From Synaphobranchus kaupii (lineage: Eukaryota > Chordata > Actinopteri > Anguilliformes > Synaphobranchidae), in the NCBI GenBank assembly GCA_029718625.1, contig CM056377.1:106528585-106592584 (forward strand): a stretch of 64,000 nt of DNA, written 5' to 3'. The translations under genes and the position numbers were made by a program. This document shows positions 1 through 11,900 of the stretch, piece by piece. The notes under the pieces are model-generated. The model made no database searches, was not told the origin of the DNA, and saw nothing but the letters and a program-made list of their open reading frames with translations. Every line of letters begins with the position of its first letter. The first letter of the stretch is position 1.

Positions 1-734
1 GCCATTTAATGAAGATTGTCCTTGAAATGAACAGCAATATAATAAAACTATTTTATCACAAAATGAATGCCACTATTACTTGAAATTTCTATAATTCTGT
101 ATGTGGAAAGTGGTCACATTTTACGTCATTCAAGGTGAGTTAACTGCAACATTACACAACCCTATCAAGTGGTTTCCTGGCCCATTTAGTTTACTCTATT
201 TTTTTCTGAACGTTACATAATAGCCCCTTTAATTTATTTTTCATGTGATATGCCCAAGGGCCAGTTGCATAAAACTATGTAAGGCTGCATGGTCTAAACT
301 AGCGGTGGGATTTTTGGCTTTTTTTGGTGAGCTAGATATTCTGGCTATTAATCATTTGACTCCTATCTTCATTCAGTATTATTTCTGGTTCGTCCAATCA
401 TCTGTTAATGAAGCAACCAGCCTCTGGCTCTTCTAGCAAGGAGCATATTTTAAAAATTAATTGTGGAAAAAAGCACATACTGTAACCGATGTTTTATTAC
501 AGACTAAAGAGAAACTTCTTGCTTCAAGTGTGCATTCCCCTATAGATCTCAATGGCAGGTTAGGCGTGTACAACAGATATAAGACACTTTCTCACCTTGG
601 TGGGTTGTATAGTGTAAAGATAAATCTTACTTTAAATCTTACATGATAAGCAATTACTGTACATCTGATGTCATAAGGTATGGGCATTGTGGGCATTTTT
701 GAAGACTGTCACTGCTAGAATGCTGATTATATGC
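1..734. other. Intergenic, no feature seen
   Basis: AT-rich sequence with only short chance reading frames. I recognise no gene, RNA or repeat here. Confidence 0.5.
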
Positions 735-1215
735 CCCACTCCTGCCAAATGGCTGAAGCTAAGCAAGTGTGGGCTTGATTAATACTTTGATTGGAGACCT
801 CCTGGGAAACCTAAGTCGCTGCTGGAAGCAGTGTTGGTGGGTCAATAAGGGGTGAAGTTCTTTCTTGTCCAGTGGTCTCCAACCCTGTTCCTGGAGATCC
901 ACTGTCCTGTAGGTTTTCACTCCAACCCTAACAAAGCACACCTCATTCAGCAGCCACAGATCTCCTTGAGCCACTAATTAGTAGAATCAGGTGTGCCAAA
1001 TTAGGGTTGAAATGCAAACCTACAGGAGGAGGGTAGATCTCCAGGAACAGGGTTAGGGACCACTGCTCTAGTCTAATTATCCAATGTCCCAGTGCAGTGA
1101 TGGAGATGCTGTCTTTTGGATGAGGTGTTAAACCAAGGTCCTAACTCCTGATAACTGTGGTTATTAAAACCTCTTAAATCCCAGGGCTTTTGTAAGAATT
1201 TCCACCTGTTTTCCA
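735..1215 (+). repeat. 5S-rRNA-derived SINE, interrupted
   Basis: Positions about 750-815 resemble the internal promoter part of 5S rRNA (GAAGCTAAGCA, a GATTGGAGACC block, CCTGGGAA). The sequence after 1066 continues with a body typical of fish 5S-derived SINEs (GATGAGGTGTTAAACC, AGGTCCTAACTCC, AAATCCCAGGGC). A hAT MITE at 870-1065 splits it. The 5S part is too diverged and too short to be a working 5S gene. The family assignment is from memory. Confidence 0.7.
870..1065. mobile_element. hAT-type MITE inside the 5S-derived SINE
   Basis: A 196-bp element with inverted ends: it starts CAGTGGTCTCCAACCCTG and ends with the near reverse complement (AGGGTTAGGGACCACTG). TTCCTGGAGATC and CCTGTAGG recur in inverted orientation further in. 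The flanking 8-mers TTCTTGTC and CTCTAGTC agree at 6 of 8 bases, fitting a decayed hAT target duplication. It has no coding capacity. Confidence 0.75.
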
Positions 1216-1747
1216 TTGTTAAAAAAAAAACACTATCCTCCTGAGACCTGGAGTAGAATTTCATTTTACATGTTGTAGGCCTATTTTTGACATAATACAA
1301 GTGTCTTGGATGTTGCAGTGAAAATATTTTCAAAAATATTATTTATTTTATTTTTATTGAAAGTCCTTTGTAGAGTAGGTTTCAGCATAGTAGAATATGG
1401 TTCTTGAGAATAAGGCCAGACTTGTGTCCCCTACAGAGGACAAATGAATTGCTGGAATCTTAGGAAGTTATTTCCAAAACTATATACTGTATGGACATGG
1501 TTTAAAGCTTGAAATAAAGAGCGCCCTTCTGCCAAAATGACTTAATCCCCTGATCTTATGGGAGTCACACTCAGTAGACATACAGGACATATGCATTATA
1601 TTCTGAAAAAGAACAAAAAAAAAGAATGACATCGTTTTTGTATTTTCTTTACTCTATAGTGATTTATGTACTTCTGACACTCAGTCTGGACAAAACCAGA
1701 TTTGCTATTTTTAAAGTTTCTGTCTACTGTCAGCATTATTATAGACA
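1216..1747. other. Intergenic, no feature seen
   Basis: Unique-looking AT-rich sequence between the SINE and the solo LTR. No gene or repeat is recognised. Confidence 0.4.
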
Positions 1748-1752
1748 CATGC

Positions 1753-3491
1753 TGTCATGAACCTAATATGGGCTGGACCCAAATGCAACGACCAGGAGGC
1801 AGAGGGACAGAAAAAGGCAATTTATTATAGCTTGGGGTAGTCCCAAGCTGTACACAGATAATAAACAGTAAACACAATAAAGTCCGGAGCTTCTCCAGGA
1901 CTTGAATCTGCTCCAAGCCGGAGCTGGACTTGAACGGCAAGCAGGATGTTCCAAGCCGGAACTGGACTTGGTACTGGAACCCGGGAGTTCCAACCGGAAC
2001 TGGGCAGGACAGGAAACTGGAACGGATTACTCTGGAACGAGACTTAACCAGAACACTGGGTTGTTCCAAACCGGAACTGGACTTGGTACGGAACACTGGA
2101 TGTTCCAAACCGGAACTGGACTGCACTGGGACTGGATCGGACCAAACAGGAACTGGATCACAGGAACACGGAGTTGTTCCAAACCGGAACTGGACTGGGA
2201 CTGGATAGTCAAACTGGAACTGGACTTGGTACGGGACACTGGATGTTCCCAACCGGAACTGGACAGACAGGAACTGGATCACGGGAACGCGGAGTAGTTC
2301 CAAACCGGAACTGGACTTCGTACGGAACACTGGGTTGTTCCAAACCGGAACTGGACAGACAGGAACTGGATCACGGGAACGCGGAGTAGTTCCAAACCGG
2401 AAATGGACTTGGTACGGAACACTGGGTTGTTCCAAACCGGAACAGGACTTGATACGGGACACTGGATGTTCCAAACCGGAACTGGGCTGACAGGAACTGG
2501 ATTGGGTTTAACTGGAACACTGGAATGTTCCAGACCGGAACTGGACTGTGCGGGTCTCTCAGGTAAGTTCCAAACCGGAACTGGACTGGAACTGGACTTG
2601 ACGGATCTGGACAGACGGGACAAACGGGACGGATAGGGGGAGCGCTAGGCATCCAATAAATATGCTTCGAACTTGTCTCCTGAAGCGAGGGAGGACATAG
2701 AGAACAGACAACTGGTTATGGAATACATGAAATGTAAGGAGGGGGAGCCGGGGAATAATTGTAACAGGTAACCAGGTAATGGAAGCAGAGGAAGGGGTAG
2801 CGGCTGGATACGGCAAGGCAGAGCAGTGCAGCAGACCTTGGGTTGACACGGTTGAGGCAGCAGGGCAACAGTAGTAGATGCAACCGTAACCGTGACAATG
2901 GCGGTAGCCACGGCCGGACAGGAACCACTGTAGAATGGAGGAGCAGAACACCCAGCTGCGGGCGCAACGTCAGGTGGGAGCGGAGGTACCGCAACACAAT
3001 CAGGGAAACACGAAGAAACAGTAGAATGGTGGTTAACGAGACAGGCAATATTTAGGCAGGAAGAACCGCAAACAGACAGGACTGGTTAGCAAACAACAGA
3101 AGGCAGTGAGCATTAAAGCCCCAAGACAGAACCAAACTGAAGTTAGATGCACAGGACAGGGATTCAAAGACCAGGATACAAACGAACAACGTTAACGAAC
3201 TGGCCCTGAATAGCAGCCAGCCGGAGGGTTAAATAGGGAGTGAGACTGGAAACAATTAAGAAAGCGTGCAAATGTAAGCGTGGGTAATTGAACAGAGCGA
3301 AGTGTGAGGAATGCATGCTGCAACGGAGAAAGGAGATAGGCTGAGACAGGAGTGGGGAAAAGGAGTGAAACAAACGGAAGGAACACGCCCAGTCTGCAGC
3401 AAGGGGAAAACACAGACAAAGGGAATCAAACATGACACGGAGGGAAAGGGCAAAACACGGAAAACGGACATGATGGGAACGGAATGTTACA
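1753..3491 (-). mobile_element. Solo LTR (GGACCCAAATGCA family), minisatellite-expanded
   Basis: Bounded by TGTCATGA and TGTTACA (TG...CA on the minus strand) and flanked on both sides by the 5-bp target duplication CATGC (1748-1752 and 3492-3496). On the minus strand a poly(A) signal (AATAAA, seen as TTTATT near 1820) lies close to the 3' end, followed by TGCATTTGGGTCC. The U3-side end shares ACACGCCCAG(T/C)CTGCAGCA with the LTR at 41073-41986. At 1739 bp it is nearly twice that copy, mostly because of an internal minisatellite. There is no internal region, so this is the product of LTR-LTR recombination. The long frames on both strands come from the repeat and are not genes. The superfamily is probably Ty3/Gypsy-like, by inference only. 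Confidence 0.85.
1880..2620. repeat. Minisatellite inside the solo LTR
   Basis: About 18-20 imperfect copies of a 36-60 bp unit built around GTTCCAAACCGGAACTGGAC, with variants of (A/G)GAACACTGG and GGAACTGGATCA. The core is itself a small inverted repeat (GTTCC...GGAAC). Unit length varies, so higher-order blocks occur: 2255-2310 and 2345-2400 are almost identical. Confidence 0.85.
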
Positions 3492-3496
3492 CATGC

Positions 3497-4149
3497 CATA
3501 GGATAACTGTTTCTGTTGAAGCTGTTGATATGAAGTAACTGATCTGGACATCTCATTTTTACATACAGTAGCTACACAAATGACCAGTTATTATGTTTAT
3601 TGTTTATTTTTACATATCTATTCAAATGACCAGAAGTTATATTTATTGTTCATTTTTACATATCTATAGATATGCAATAGGTGATTTTTATGGAAAACTG
3701 TTTTCACTATTACACATCACCAATGACTCCTGTTAACTAAACTGAAAAGCACTGAAAATAAATTATTATGTTTGACTTTGTTCTACTGCGATGGATTGGC
3801 GACCTGTCAAGGGTGTATTCCTGCCTCTTGCCCACTGTTTTGTTTTGCAATGGCCATTTCAGTCTCCAGATCTGAATCACAGATGTATAAAGAGGGCAGT
3901 CCGCAAGCTCATACTAAAGGAGCTGAAGGATATTTAAATTGATTTAGCATTCTCTATAGTGCATTACTTGTTTTTTTTATACAGCCTTATACATCTAGCA
4001 GCTGTCCCCTCAGCCTTTTCCTTCTCCCACACTCTCCAGGCATCTAGTCTGCTGGTTTTCTCCTCTAGGACATTTTCTGTTCTCTCCCTTTCTCACCTCT
4101 ATCTTCATTTGAATTCCAAGCTGTGACTGTTACTAACTCCACCTACTAC
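3497..4149. other. Intergenic; short LINE/SINE tail relic
   Basis: Mostly featureless. Positions 3782-3832 (CTGCGATGGATTGGCGACC and following) match the tail motif common to many fish LINE/SINE copies. No gene is seen. Confidence 0.45.
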
Positions 4150-4684
4150 TATTGGTTTGATGGAGTGATGGTTTGAGGCTCGTTTGATACCTCAGACCCT
4201 TGATGGTCTTGATACTTGACACAGCCATTTCACCAACCATGTATTCCATACTGTTCCAGCATAATTTACAGCTAAATCTAGTCCCACCCCCCAATTCCCA
4301 TAGAGATCCATTCAAATGTAGAGAAGTTATAGTATCACTTGTAAGAGTACCAGAAAATAAGATATCAAGAGACTTTTGATATTGTTGGGTCACAGACATC
4401 AGGAAGTCATGGCATGCAAAGGATATGCAACCACATATTAAAAATGATTACTTTATTATGTTAAACTGTCCAATATTTTTTGATGCCCGATAACTGGGGG
4501 GACTATGTACAAAAGATTCTATAATTTCTAAACGGTTCATCCGATATGGATGAACATACCCTCAAATTAAAGCTGACAGTCTGCACTTCAACGTTATTTG
4601 TATCCTTTCAAACTCAAAGTGCTAGAGTACTGAACCAAAATAACAAAAAATGTGTCACTGTCCAATGAATTATGGTGCTCACTG
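4150..4684. mobile_element. Tc1/mariner-type MITE fused to half of the foldback module
   Basis: Positions 4150-4440 are one arm of the module also found at 22.9, 33.2, 56.4 and 61.2 kb (GTTTGAGGCTCGTTTGATAC, CCCACCCCCCAATTCCCATA, ends at AAGGATATGCAACCA). Positions 4446-4684 are the terminal part of a Tc1-type element (ACGGTTCATCCGATATGGAT, CTCAAATTAAAGCTG), ending CTCACTG before TA. The same tail recurs at 27.84-28.09 kb. The opposite terminal inverted repeat is not visible, so the copy is truncated. Confidence 0.65.
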
Positions 4685-7600
4685 TAGATAAACCAAACTA
4701 TTCAACTGATACGCCACCATTTTTGTACTGTGACAATACAGGGAAATAATTAAGTTTAATGCATGTCAGAGAAGAGTGATTTAGAAATTGAATAATGTAT
4801 ACAAAATAATACATTACATATAAATAGCCTGGATGAACTGTTAGCATCAGAAATTCTTATCTTCTGATTTGTTTCCATTTTGATTTGTTTTCCTGAAATA
4901 AGATATTGTGTAAGCCTTTGATTTTCTCCATTGACAGCTTTTGGATAAGATATGAGCTATCACCCAAACACCAGCGCATCTGGTTGCCTGTCCCTCTGAA
5001 CAACTGCTGCTCTTGCGTAACAGCAGAAAGAGCAGACGGCATCTTACAGTCCACTCACCACTGCCGAGTTGGAACAGCGTGCTTCAGGGACTGTGTATAA
5101 CACAGCCCTGTCTTGTGCATGCAAGAGCGTCGACATGCACCTCCGTGGCTTCATCTCAGAAAGTCCTCTCAATTGTCCCATTACTCACGGAATGGGGAGG
5201 CAAACAGGCCTCTCTGGCTCAGGTTTATAGCTGAATTAGGGTATAGGGGGAGCACAGCAGAGCATACAACACCCTCCTCTCCATGAAAAGCTCCTGCCAT
5301 CTGTCACTACTGGAAAACCTTGGTGGTTTTCTGTGTGCTCAAAACACTTCAGTTGTCCTTGTCACCAAAGCATCTGAGCGTGAGAGCTGAAGTTCGAAGC
5401 GGAACAGTGCACTGGACTGGAACACGGTGTCTGCTCGGCTGAACTCTTCTTGATATAAATGAAGAATTCAGGTTATTAGGCTTTTTGACTCTATGACCAA
5501 AGAATACGTGACAACTGAGGAGAGCAAAAGGGGCAGGTTTAACACGGCCTTCTATTCAGGTCCCTTTATATGACTAAGATGCACGTGACAGGAGGATATG
5601 TGCCTGAATGTAGGTGCCTAATTTATTCATCTCTTTAATCATTAATAAGCTTTATGGAAAGAAAATATGCGATGCAGTGTGCTACCAGCATCTGTTCATG
5701 ACTTACTCATTCATTTGCTTGTTCATTTGTGTTCCCGTCCTTTGCATTGTATCTGTGCAAGGCACATTTTTAGCCAAAACCCTTTTTGTTCAAAATGTAC
5801 CTTTTTTCCCAGTTATCACATGGATTTGATATAAAAGCTGCCTCTCCTCCAAATGAATTGAAGGCAGTAAACCAAAAAGAATGAAAGGAGGCAGAGATAA
5901 CTTCTGATTTGTGAGCCACATGAATCCTGGAACATAATGGGGTGAGTAACCCATAATTTTCAAAAATATGTTGAAACAAAGAATACAGCATGGCAGAAAC
6001 CAGCGTGGCCATTTAGTAAAACATGCACTGATTGTTTCAAACGTGGCAAAATGTGTCTTGCCAGGAGATCTCATCTCTCCTTTCTCACACACACAATCAC
6101 TTAATTGCATCCTCTGATAATAGCTGCAGTGCTTGTCCCCTTGTGCAGAAATGGGTTCATCTGAACCAGTTCATTTCCACACAGGCTAAAGTATGCGAGT
6201 AATGTTGTATGAGAAGTACAGCACATGCCTGAATCAGTTCTGTCCATATATGTTGTACATGTTTCTTCAAGACTCCAGAATGATCAATAAAATCCTCTAC
6301 CAGGACATACAATGGGTCAGCCCGTTATGATAGCTGAAAAGAACATGACCCAGAGGCCAGCTCCAGTTGTGATTTAGAGCCCATAAGCTGTGTGCCATTG
6401 GCCAATAATTACTGGATTCAGACTTGGCTTGCTGGACACCAGTACGGCCAGTTGCCATCTAAGTCCCTGCAGGACAGAGCATTAACAGCAAGAGGTGCAT
6501 ACCTTCTCCATCTGGCATGAAAACAGTTGCACCTCCATGCCAAGCTTGCTTTGAAAATAGTCTTCCTTCCACATCTCAGAAAGAAACAAAAAGACACAGA
6601 GCCAAGACCTGTGTTCTCTTTGGATATCTTTGTTGTATCATATTTGTTTAACATTATGAAATAACTTTGCCCTATCATTATGGCACCACAATTCCTTCAA
6701 AAGTGTTCAATAGAATTTAAATGGCCAGCACATTTAGCCCAGGCATCAAATAACTGGTCCACTTTCTGCTTTTTTCAATTCTCACAGATATTTGGAAAAT
6801 AACACATACCCTACGCTATAGATTTCCATTTCGTTTCACAGCCAATTTTGAAGTGCCTTTCTATTGATTTGATGTATTAAATGCGATGAACAATTTGGCC
6901 TCCCTCTGAAGTATCAGAAGAAAGAATATCAAATTTGTCATGAACCTGGAGCATTGGGTCTGTTACTGCCCTTAGGAAAAGTATGATCTCAGTTCTATGT
7001 CAAAATCAGACATCTATATGAATTCCTCAGTATGAGAGTAGCAGAACTGCCATCTGGTGATGGCAGATTGGTGTTGCATGAATTCGTTGAATTTTCACAT
7101 TTTTGTGAGTCCATAAAGGACAACTGGTCCCTGCCCCCTTTGGAAAAACATGCTAGCCAAGCCTTAAACCTTTATGTTATTTATGTAATAATATTAATAA
7201 ATAAATATTGTGGACCTTACATTGATGCATTAGCACAGTACATCAGAAAAAATGTCATTTTGACAAACCTCACCAAGAATGTACCTTCTTTAAAATTAAT
7301 TTGCTTTTTTATTTATAATAGCTATGAGAACTTCAAGAATAGGAAGTACAGGTATTTTTGTAACCTATTTTTAACATAACTTCTAAGAGAATATCTGAGA
7401 ACAAATTTTTTTAGGTTTCATCAACTTAAATTTCTATTGAAATTAAACAAATTATTTTTATTGTATTAATCCTTTAAACTTTGAAACTTTAATCTTTAAG
7501 AAACAGCACTACAATAGCACATTAATAATAACCCCCTTTATTATAACTAAGCAAAGATTTTGAAAAAATGAAAGATAATTAAAGGTTCCATGTCATTGCA

Positions 7601-8213
7601 CAACAGATTATATTACATGCATATGTTTAAATATGTGAATACATTGTATAGCCTGTTATAAATATATTAATTAATTAATTGATTGATAAATACCAGAAAT
7701 AAAAGTCAGCAAATTAAACAAGTGCAAGCCCTTCACATGCAGAATTTGTTTTAATTAAATGAAATGAACAATCCTTACACCAATTATGAAAACTGTTATA
7801 ACCTTGTGTAAAAAAACTCTTGTGCAATATTCCAAATCGCCAGGGGTAATAAGACCAAAACATACAAAAATACAAAACTGAAAATATTAAAATAATTAAT
7901 ATAAAAAATAAAAGGAACTTTGACCAGTACACAAACACCTTACATTAAATACATCCATTTATAGTCTGTATTATTCTTATTTGTGCAAGATTATTATTGG
8001 TTTTTTTATGTAGTGTTCAGATTTTTTGAGGAAAAAAGAGGCTTTTGATAGTAAATTTACACTTATGTACATAAAATCTGGCTAAAAAAATAATGATTAG
8101 ATTAACAATGTATGCTTGTTTCTCAATGTTTCTATCATAATTCAAAAATCCAAACAGTACAGATTGATAACAAAAAGATATAATTTGTAATACACTTGGA
8201 AAGTACTCGCCAG

Positions 8214-8216
<3 letters not shown>
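4685..8216. other. Intergenic, no gene seen
   Basis: About 3.5 kb with no reading frame longer than about 115 codons and no recognisable protein motif. Regulatory elements cannot be excluded from one genome alone. Confidence 0.45.

Positions 8217-8272
<56 letters not shown>
8217..8272. repeat. (TA)n microsatellite, about 28 units
   Basis: An uninterrupted run of TA dinucleotides, self-complementary and likely to vary in length. It sits about 650 bp upstream of the zranb2 start. Confidence 0.95.
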
Positions 8273-8275
<3 letters not shown>

Positions 8276-8925
8276 GACAATGTCAGAAAATATGGGGAAC
8301 TGTTTCTGGTTGTGCGTTGCAAAAAGACCAGCTTGCATTCACATCTTCCTTAAATCTTTTGAGAAAATGCTTTGTGGAGTCACACTTGTGGAGAGTTCTA
8401 AAGGAGACTTATTGTGATATGATATTTGTGAGGCAATAGCCAAGCTTTCTTCCAAGGGATATTATCAAGGGATGATATATAATAAACTTCCAAGGGAGTT
8501 ATTCCAATATGCAGTGACATAATGTAGGCAGTAACGTCTCTCTGAAATAGAGCGAATTGCTCTATTACTGCTTTTAAATGACTGCAAAAAACAAACTCAC
8601 ATGCAGAATCTTGATCTTAGTTCTGTTATCTTGATCTTAGTTCTGTTATCTTGATCGTCGTCATGTAAGGAAAGACCCCTGTGCGTCCATCTCTATAAGT
8701 GCCTGAATAGAAAAATGTGTAGTTCTTAAATCTTTATCAAATTTGGATAATTAAATTAAAATTAGATTAGTTAAATTGATATCTTATTTGTATGTCGTTC
8801 TACAGAGTGAACTGAATGTTAAGGGCTTTCTCAAAGAAGAATAAATGGTCGTAACGTCGCATGTGTATCTTCCTTCAGCGAGTTCCTTCATCCGGCCTCA
8901 TGTAGACGGCTAAATGGAGTCAAAG
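8273..8925 (+). promoter_or_regulatory. zranb2 upstream region and 5' UTR
   Basis: No TATA box is evident close to the gene. The last 80 bp are richer in CpG (CGTAACGTCGCATG, CATCCGGCC, AGACGGC), fitting a housekeeping-type start. A 20-bp unit (ATCTTGATCTTAGTTCTGTT) is repeated 2.4 times at 8608-8656. A TAA at 8911-8913 directly precedes the first ATG (8914), so the frame is closed upstream. Confidence 0.4.
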
Positions 8926-11900
8926 ATGTCGGGCAAGAGTTTCCGCGTGAGCGACGGAGACTGGATTTGTCCTGATAAAAAGTAGGCAAAAATCGTAACA
9001 TATATTCAGATGATCAGTTATGTGGAAGTGCTTAAACTCGAAGTTGTTGTTGGTATACAAAGATTTGTGAAGCAGCTTGGAAATAAAAAGCTTTCACTGA
9101 GGTTAGCTCAAGTTAGCAAGCTAGCTCAGTGACTCAGGGCAAGGCCCACTCTAAGCAAGACTGATTTGGTAACTTAACGTTGGCTCGCTTGTGTTAGCCA
9201 ATTTGCGCTAGCTAGCAAAAATGGCACAGCTAAATGTGTATGTGCTTCACATTTCCTTATGCTCTTTTGTTTTGGTTCCAGGTAGCTAGCTAACGTTAGC
9301 TTGTCAGTTAGTCAGTGTGCTAATTTCCTAAGTGTTATGTCTATGTAGCTAGTCACGTAGCTTGCTAGCGCTACACTAAGTTAACGTTACTAATACGCTA
9401 CCAGTAAGTTAGCTAAGTTGCATAAATGCACAAGATCACTCTTCGATGGCTCATTTTGACAAGTGTCTAACGTTAGTTGGCAATGTTTTCTTTTTTCTTT
9501 CGCCAACGTTAACTGACGTTTTAAGGAATGTAGCACTCCTCAGTCGTGTTGCATTAGCTAGCTAAATACATAGTTAGCCTTTAGATAGGAAGCTAACAGC
9601 CCGCCAATATATGTAACGTTAGGAGTCCGACGTTAATCTGATACTTTTTATTGGTTTCTCGTTGATAGATGTGGAAATGTCAACTTCGCTAGACGGACGA
9701 ACTGCAACAGATGCGGCAGAGGTACGTCTTGTGTGGATTCCTGCATGTTCGGATTTTTTTAGATGAAGATAGTTATCTGTAGTTAGCTGGCTAGCTAACG
9801 TTACCTTGATTATTAAGTTAATTAGTCGTCGCATAACGTTTATTTAATGCTTGCTTGACTTTTCTTACTGCTCTCCACAGAAAAAACAACCGAAGCAAAG
9901 ATGATGAAAGCAGGAGGAACAGAGATCGGGAAAACCCTTGCAGACAAAAGTCGAGGCCTCTTCAGTGCACATGACTGGCAATGCAAAACGTGAGTGTTCA
10001 GTTTCCACCCACAAAAAAAAAATGCAAATGACTGACGATGTAAAACCTGAGTGTTCAGTTTCCACCCATAAAACGTTTTTGGAATGAGTTGTTTGATTTC
10101 CTAAATTGACTTAAATGGAACTGGTCCCAACTCTAGTCATTACTTGTTCTGGAAAATATCTTTGTATTCTTGTCATGCTGACACGGTTTTAGAACACATA
10201 ACGATGCTGCGTGCTTTTTAGAACATGACCAGACTACTTTTTCTGTTCAGCAAACCACCCAGTTGTTTTTTTTTGTGACCCATAAACAAAAAAATCTGCT
10301 TATAATGACCCTTTAACTAAAGGTATCTACAACATTCCCTCAAATTGCATTTGATGAATCATAATAAGGTATTTCACCAATGAAACCTTTGTTTCTAATA
10401 TCACAATCATACATTTATTAGTGTGTAAATTCTGGATGCATTTACTTTTATAGCGACTTCTTCCAACAAGAGGACTCAAGGCTACTTTTTAAAGAATTTT
10501 CTTTGAAGTTTGATGGTTTATTTTCATCCTTTGTTAGGTGTGGAAATGTAAATTGGGCTCGACGGTCCGAGTGTAATATGTGCAACACTCCTAAGTACGC
10601 CAAGCTTGAAGAAAGAACAGGTAGGTCTAAAAATTGTAGAATAAAACTGTAGATGCATAATTTATTTACTGATGCAGCTCTGGATTAATCATGATGATGC
10701 TGATGGTTTCAGCCAATGTTTTGTCTTCATTTTTGGTGTAATTCTGTAGGATACGGAGGTGGATTTAATGAGCGGGAAAATGTGGAGTACATTGAACGTG
10801 AAGAATCTGATGGAGAATATGATGAGGTGAATATTCGTTGGTGTCTTGTTGGTAGCATAGCAAGGGGGGCTGGTACCAAGAATGAAATGGTGGTTAAAAT
10901 CAGGGCTTGAAAATGAAATGTAAAGCAGAAACGGAAACGGAAAACGAAATCAACAATACTGTTCATGAGCAGAAACTAAGTGAAAATTTAGGTAACGTTA
11001 ATGTTTTTTTGTTTTTTGTTTTTTTGTTCCATGCATTTCACAAATGCTTACATTATGTTTCCCTACTCTAACTACTACAACTAACACTAACATAAAAACA
11101 AATTAAATATTTTGCTGTTTGTATTTTGTTTGTTGTAAGAATGGATTAAAAAAAAAAAAGTTTTCAAGCCCTGGTTAAAATGCAATGCACATATGGTTTT
11201 CCATGCAGGAACTGTTTTCCTTATGATCTGATTATCATTTTGGCAAATTATTTGATTTCTATTTTGTTTTAAGAAAGACAAAATGCAATATTGCCTTTCT
11301 TGTGTTTGTTCCTGCAACTGTATGTTTTTAAACTTGTACAGTTTGGCCGTAAAAAGAAAAAATTCCGTGGAAAAACCGCCGGAAGCAAATCTGTCTCGAA
11401 AGACAGTGAGAAGAAAGTGGTGGAACAAGCCACGAACGACGATGATGAAGACGATGACGATGATGATGAGGATGGAGGTGGAGATCTTTCAAAATACAAA
11501 CTAGATGTAAGTAAATGACTCGGTCTTGATTGAATGTGCATGTTTAATATGAAAATGTCCGTCTCCTGTTGGCAATAAGGTGCAATTAACCTTTACATGT
11601 TAACGTGCGTTTACATATTTTGCTTTTATGTATGTCTGTTCAGGATGATGATGATGATGATGAGGAAGATGATGAAGATGAGGCAGCAGACTTGTCAAAG
11701 TACAATCTTGACGCTAGTGATGATGAGGGGGGCAAGTCTTCTGTGAAGAAGGGCAGCCCCTCTGGCTCATCGCGCTCATCCTCCCGCTCTACTGGCTCCA
11801 GCTCAAGGTCCAGGTCCAGGTAAACGGGTACAGGTCAAAGGGTAACGCCGGGCAAAATGTCAGTATCAGTTCAATTTTTCTTCACATTTATCCACATGAA

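Noticed and set aside
735..815. 5S rRNA gene
   Set aside because: Only the internal-promoter half resembles 5S, with many substitutions, and it continues into a SINE body.
1755..2474. 239-codon frame on the minus strand
   Set aside because: It is the translation of the LTR minisatellite (repeating S-S-S-G-L-E and P-V-P-V); several frames on both strands are equally open.
2070..2600. CRISPR-like direct repeats
   Set aside because: Eukaryotic minisatellite: units are contiguous and degenerate, with no unique spacers of constant length and no cas genes.
9034..9230. Extra coding exon in zranb2 intron 1
   Set aside because: Exons 1 and 2 join in frame within the first zinc finger exactly as in relatives, leaving no room for another exon.
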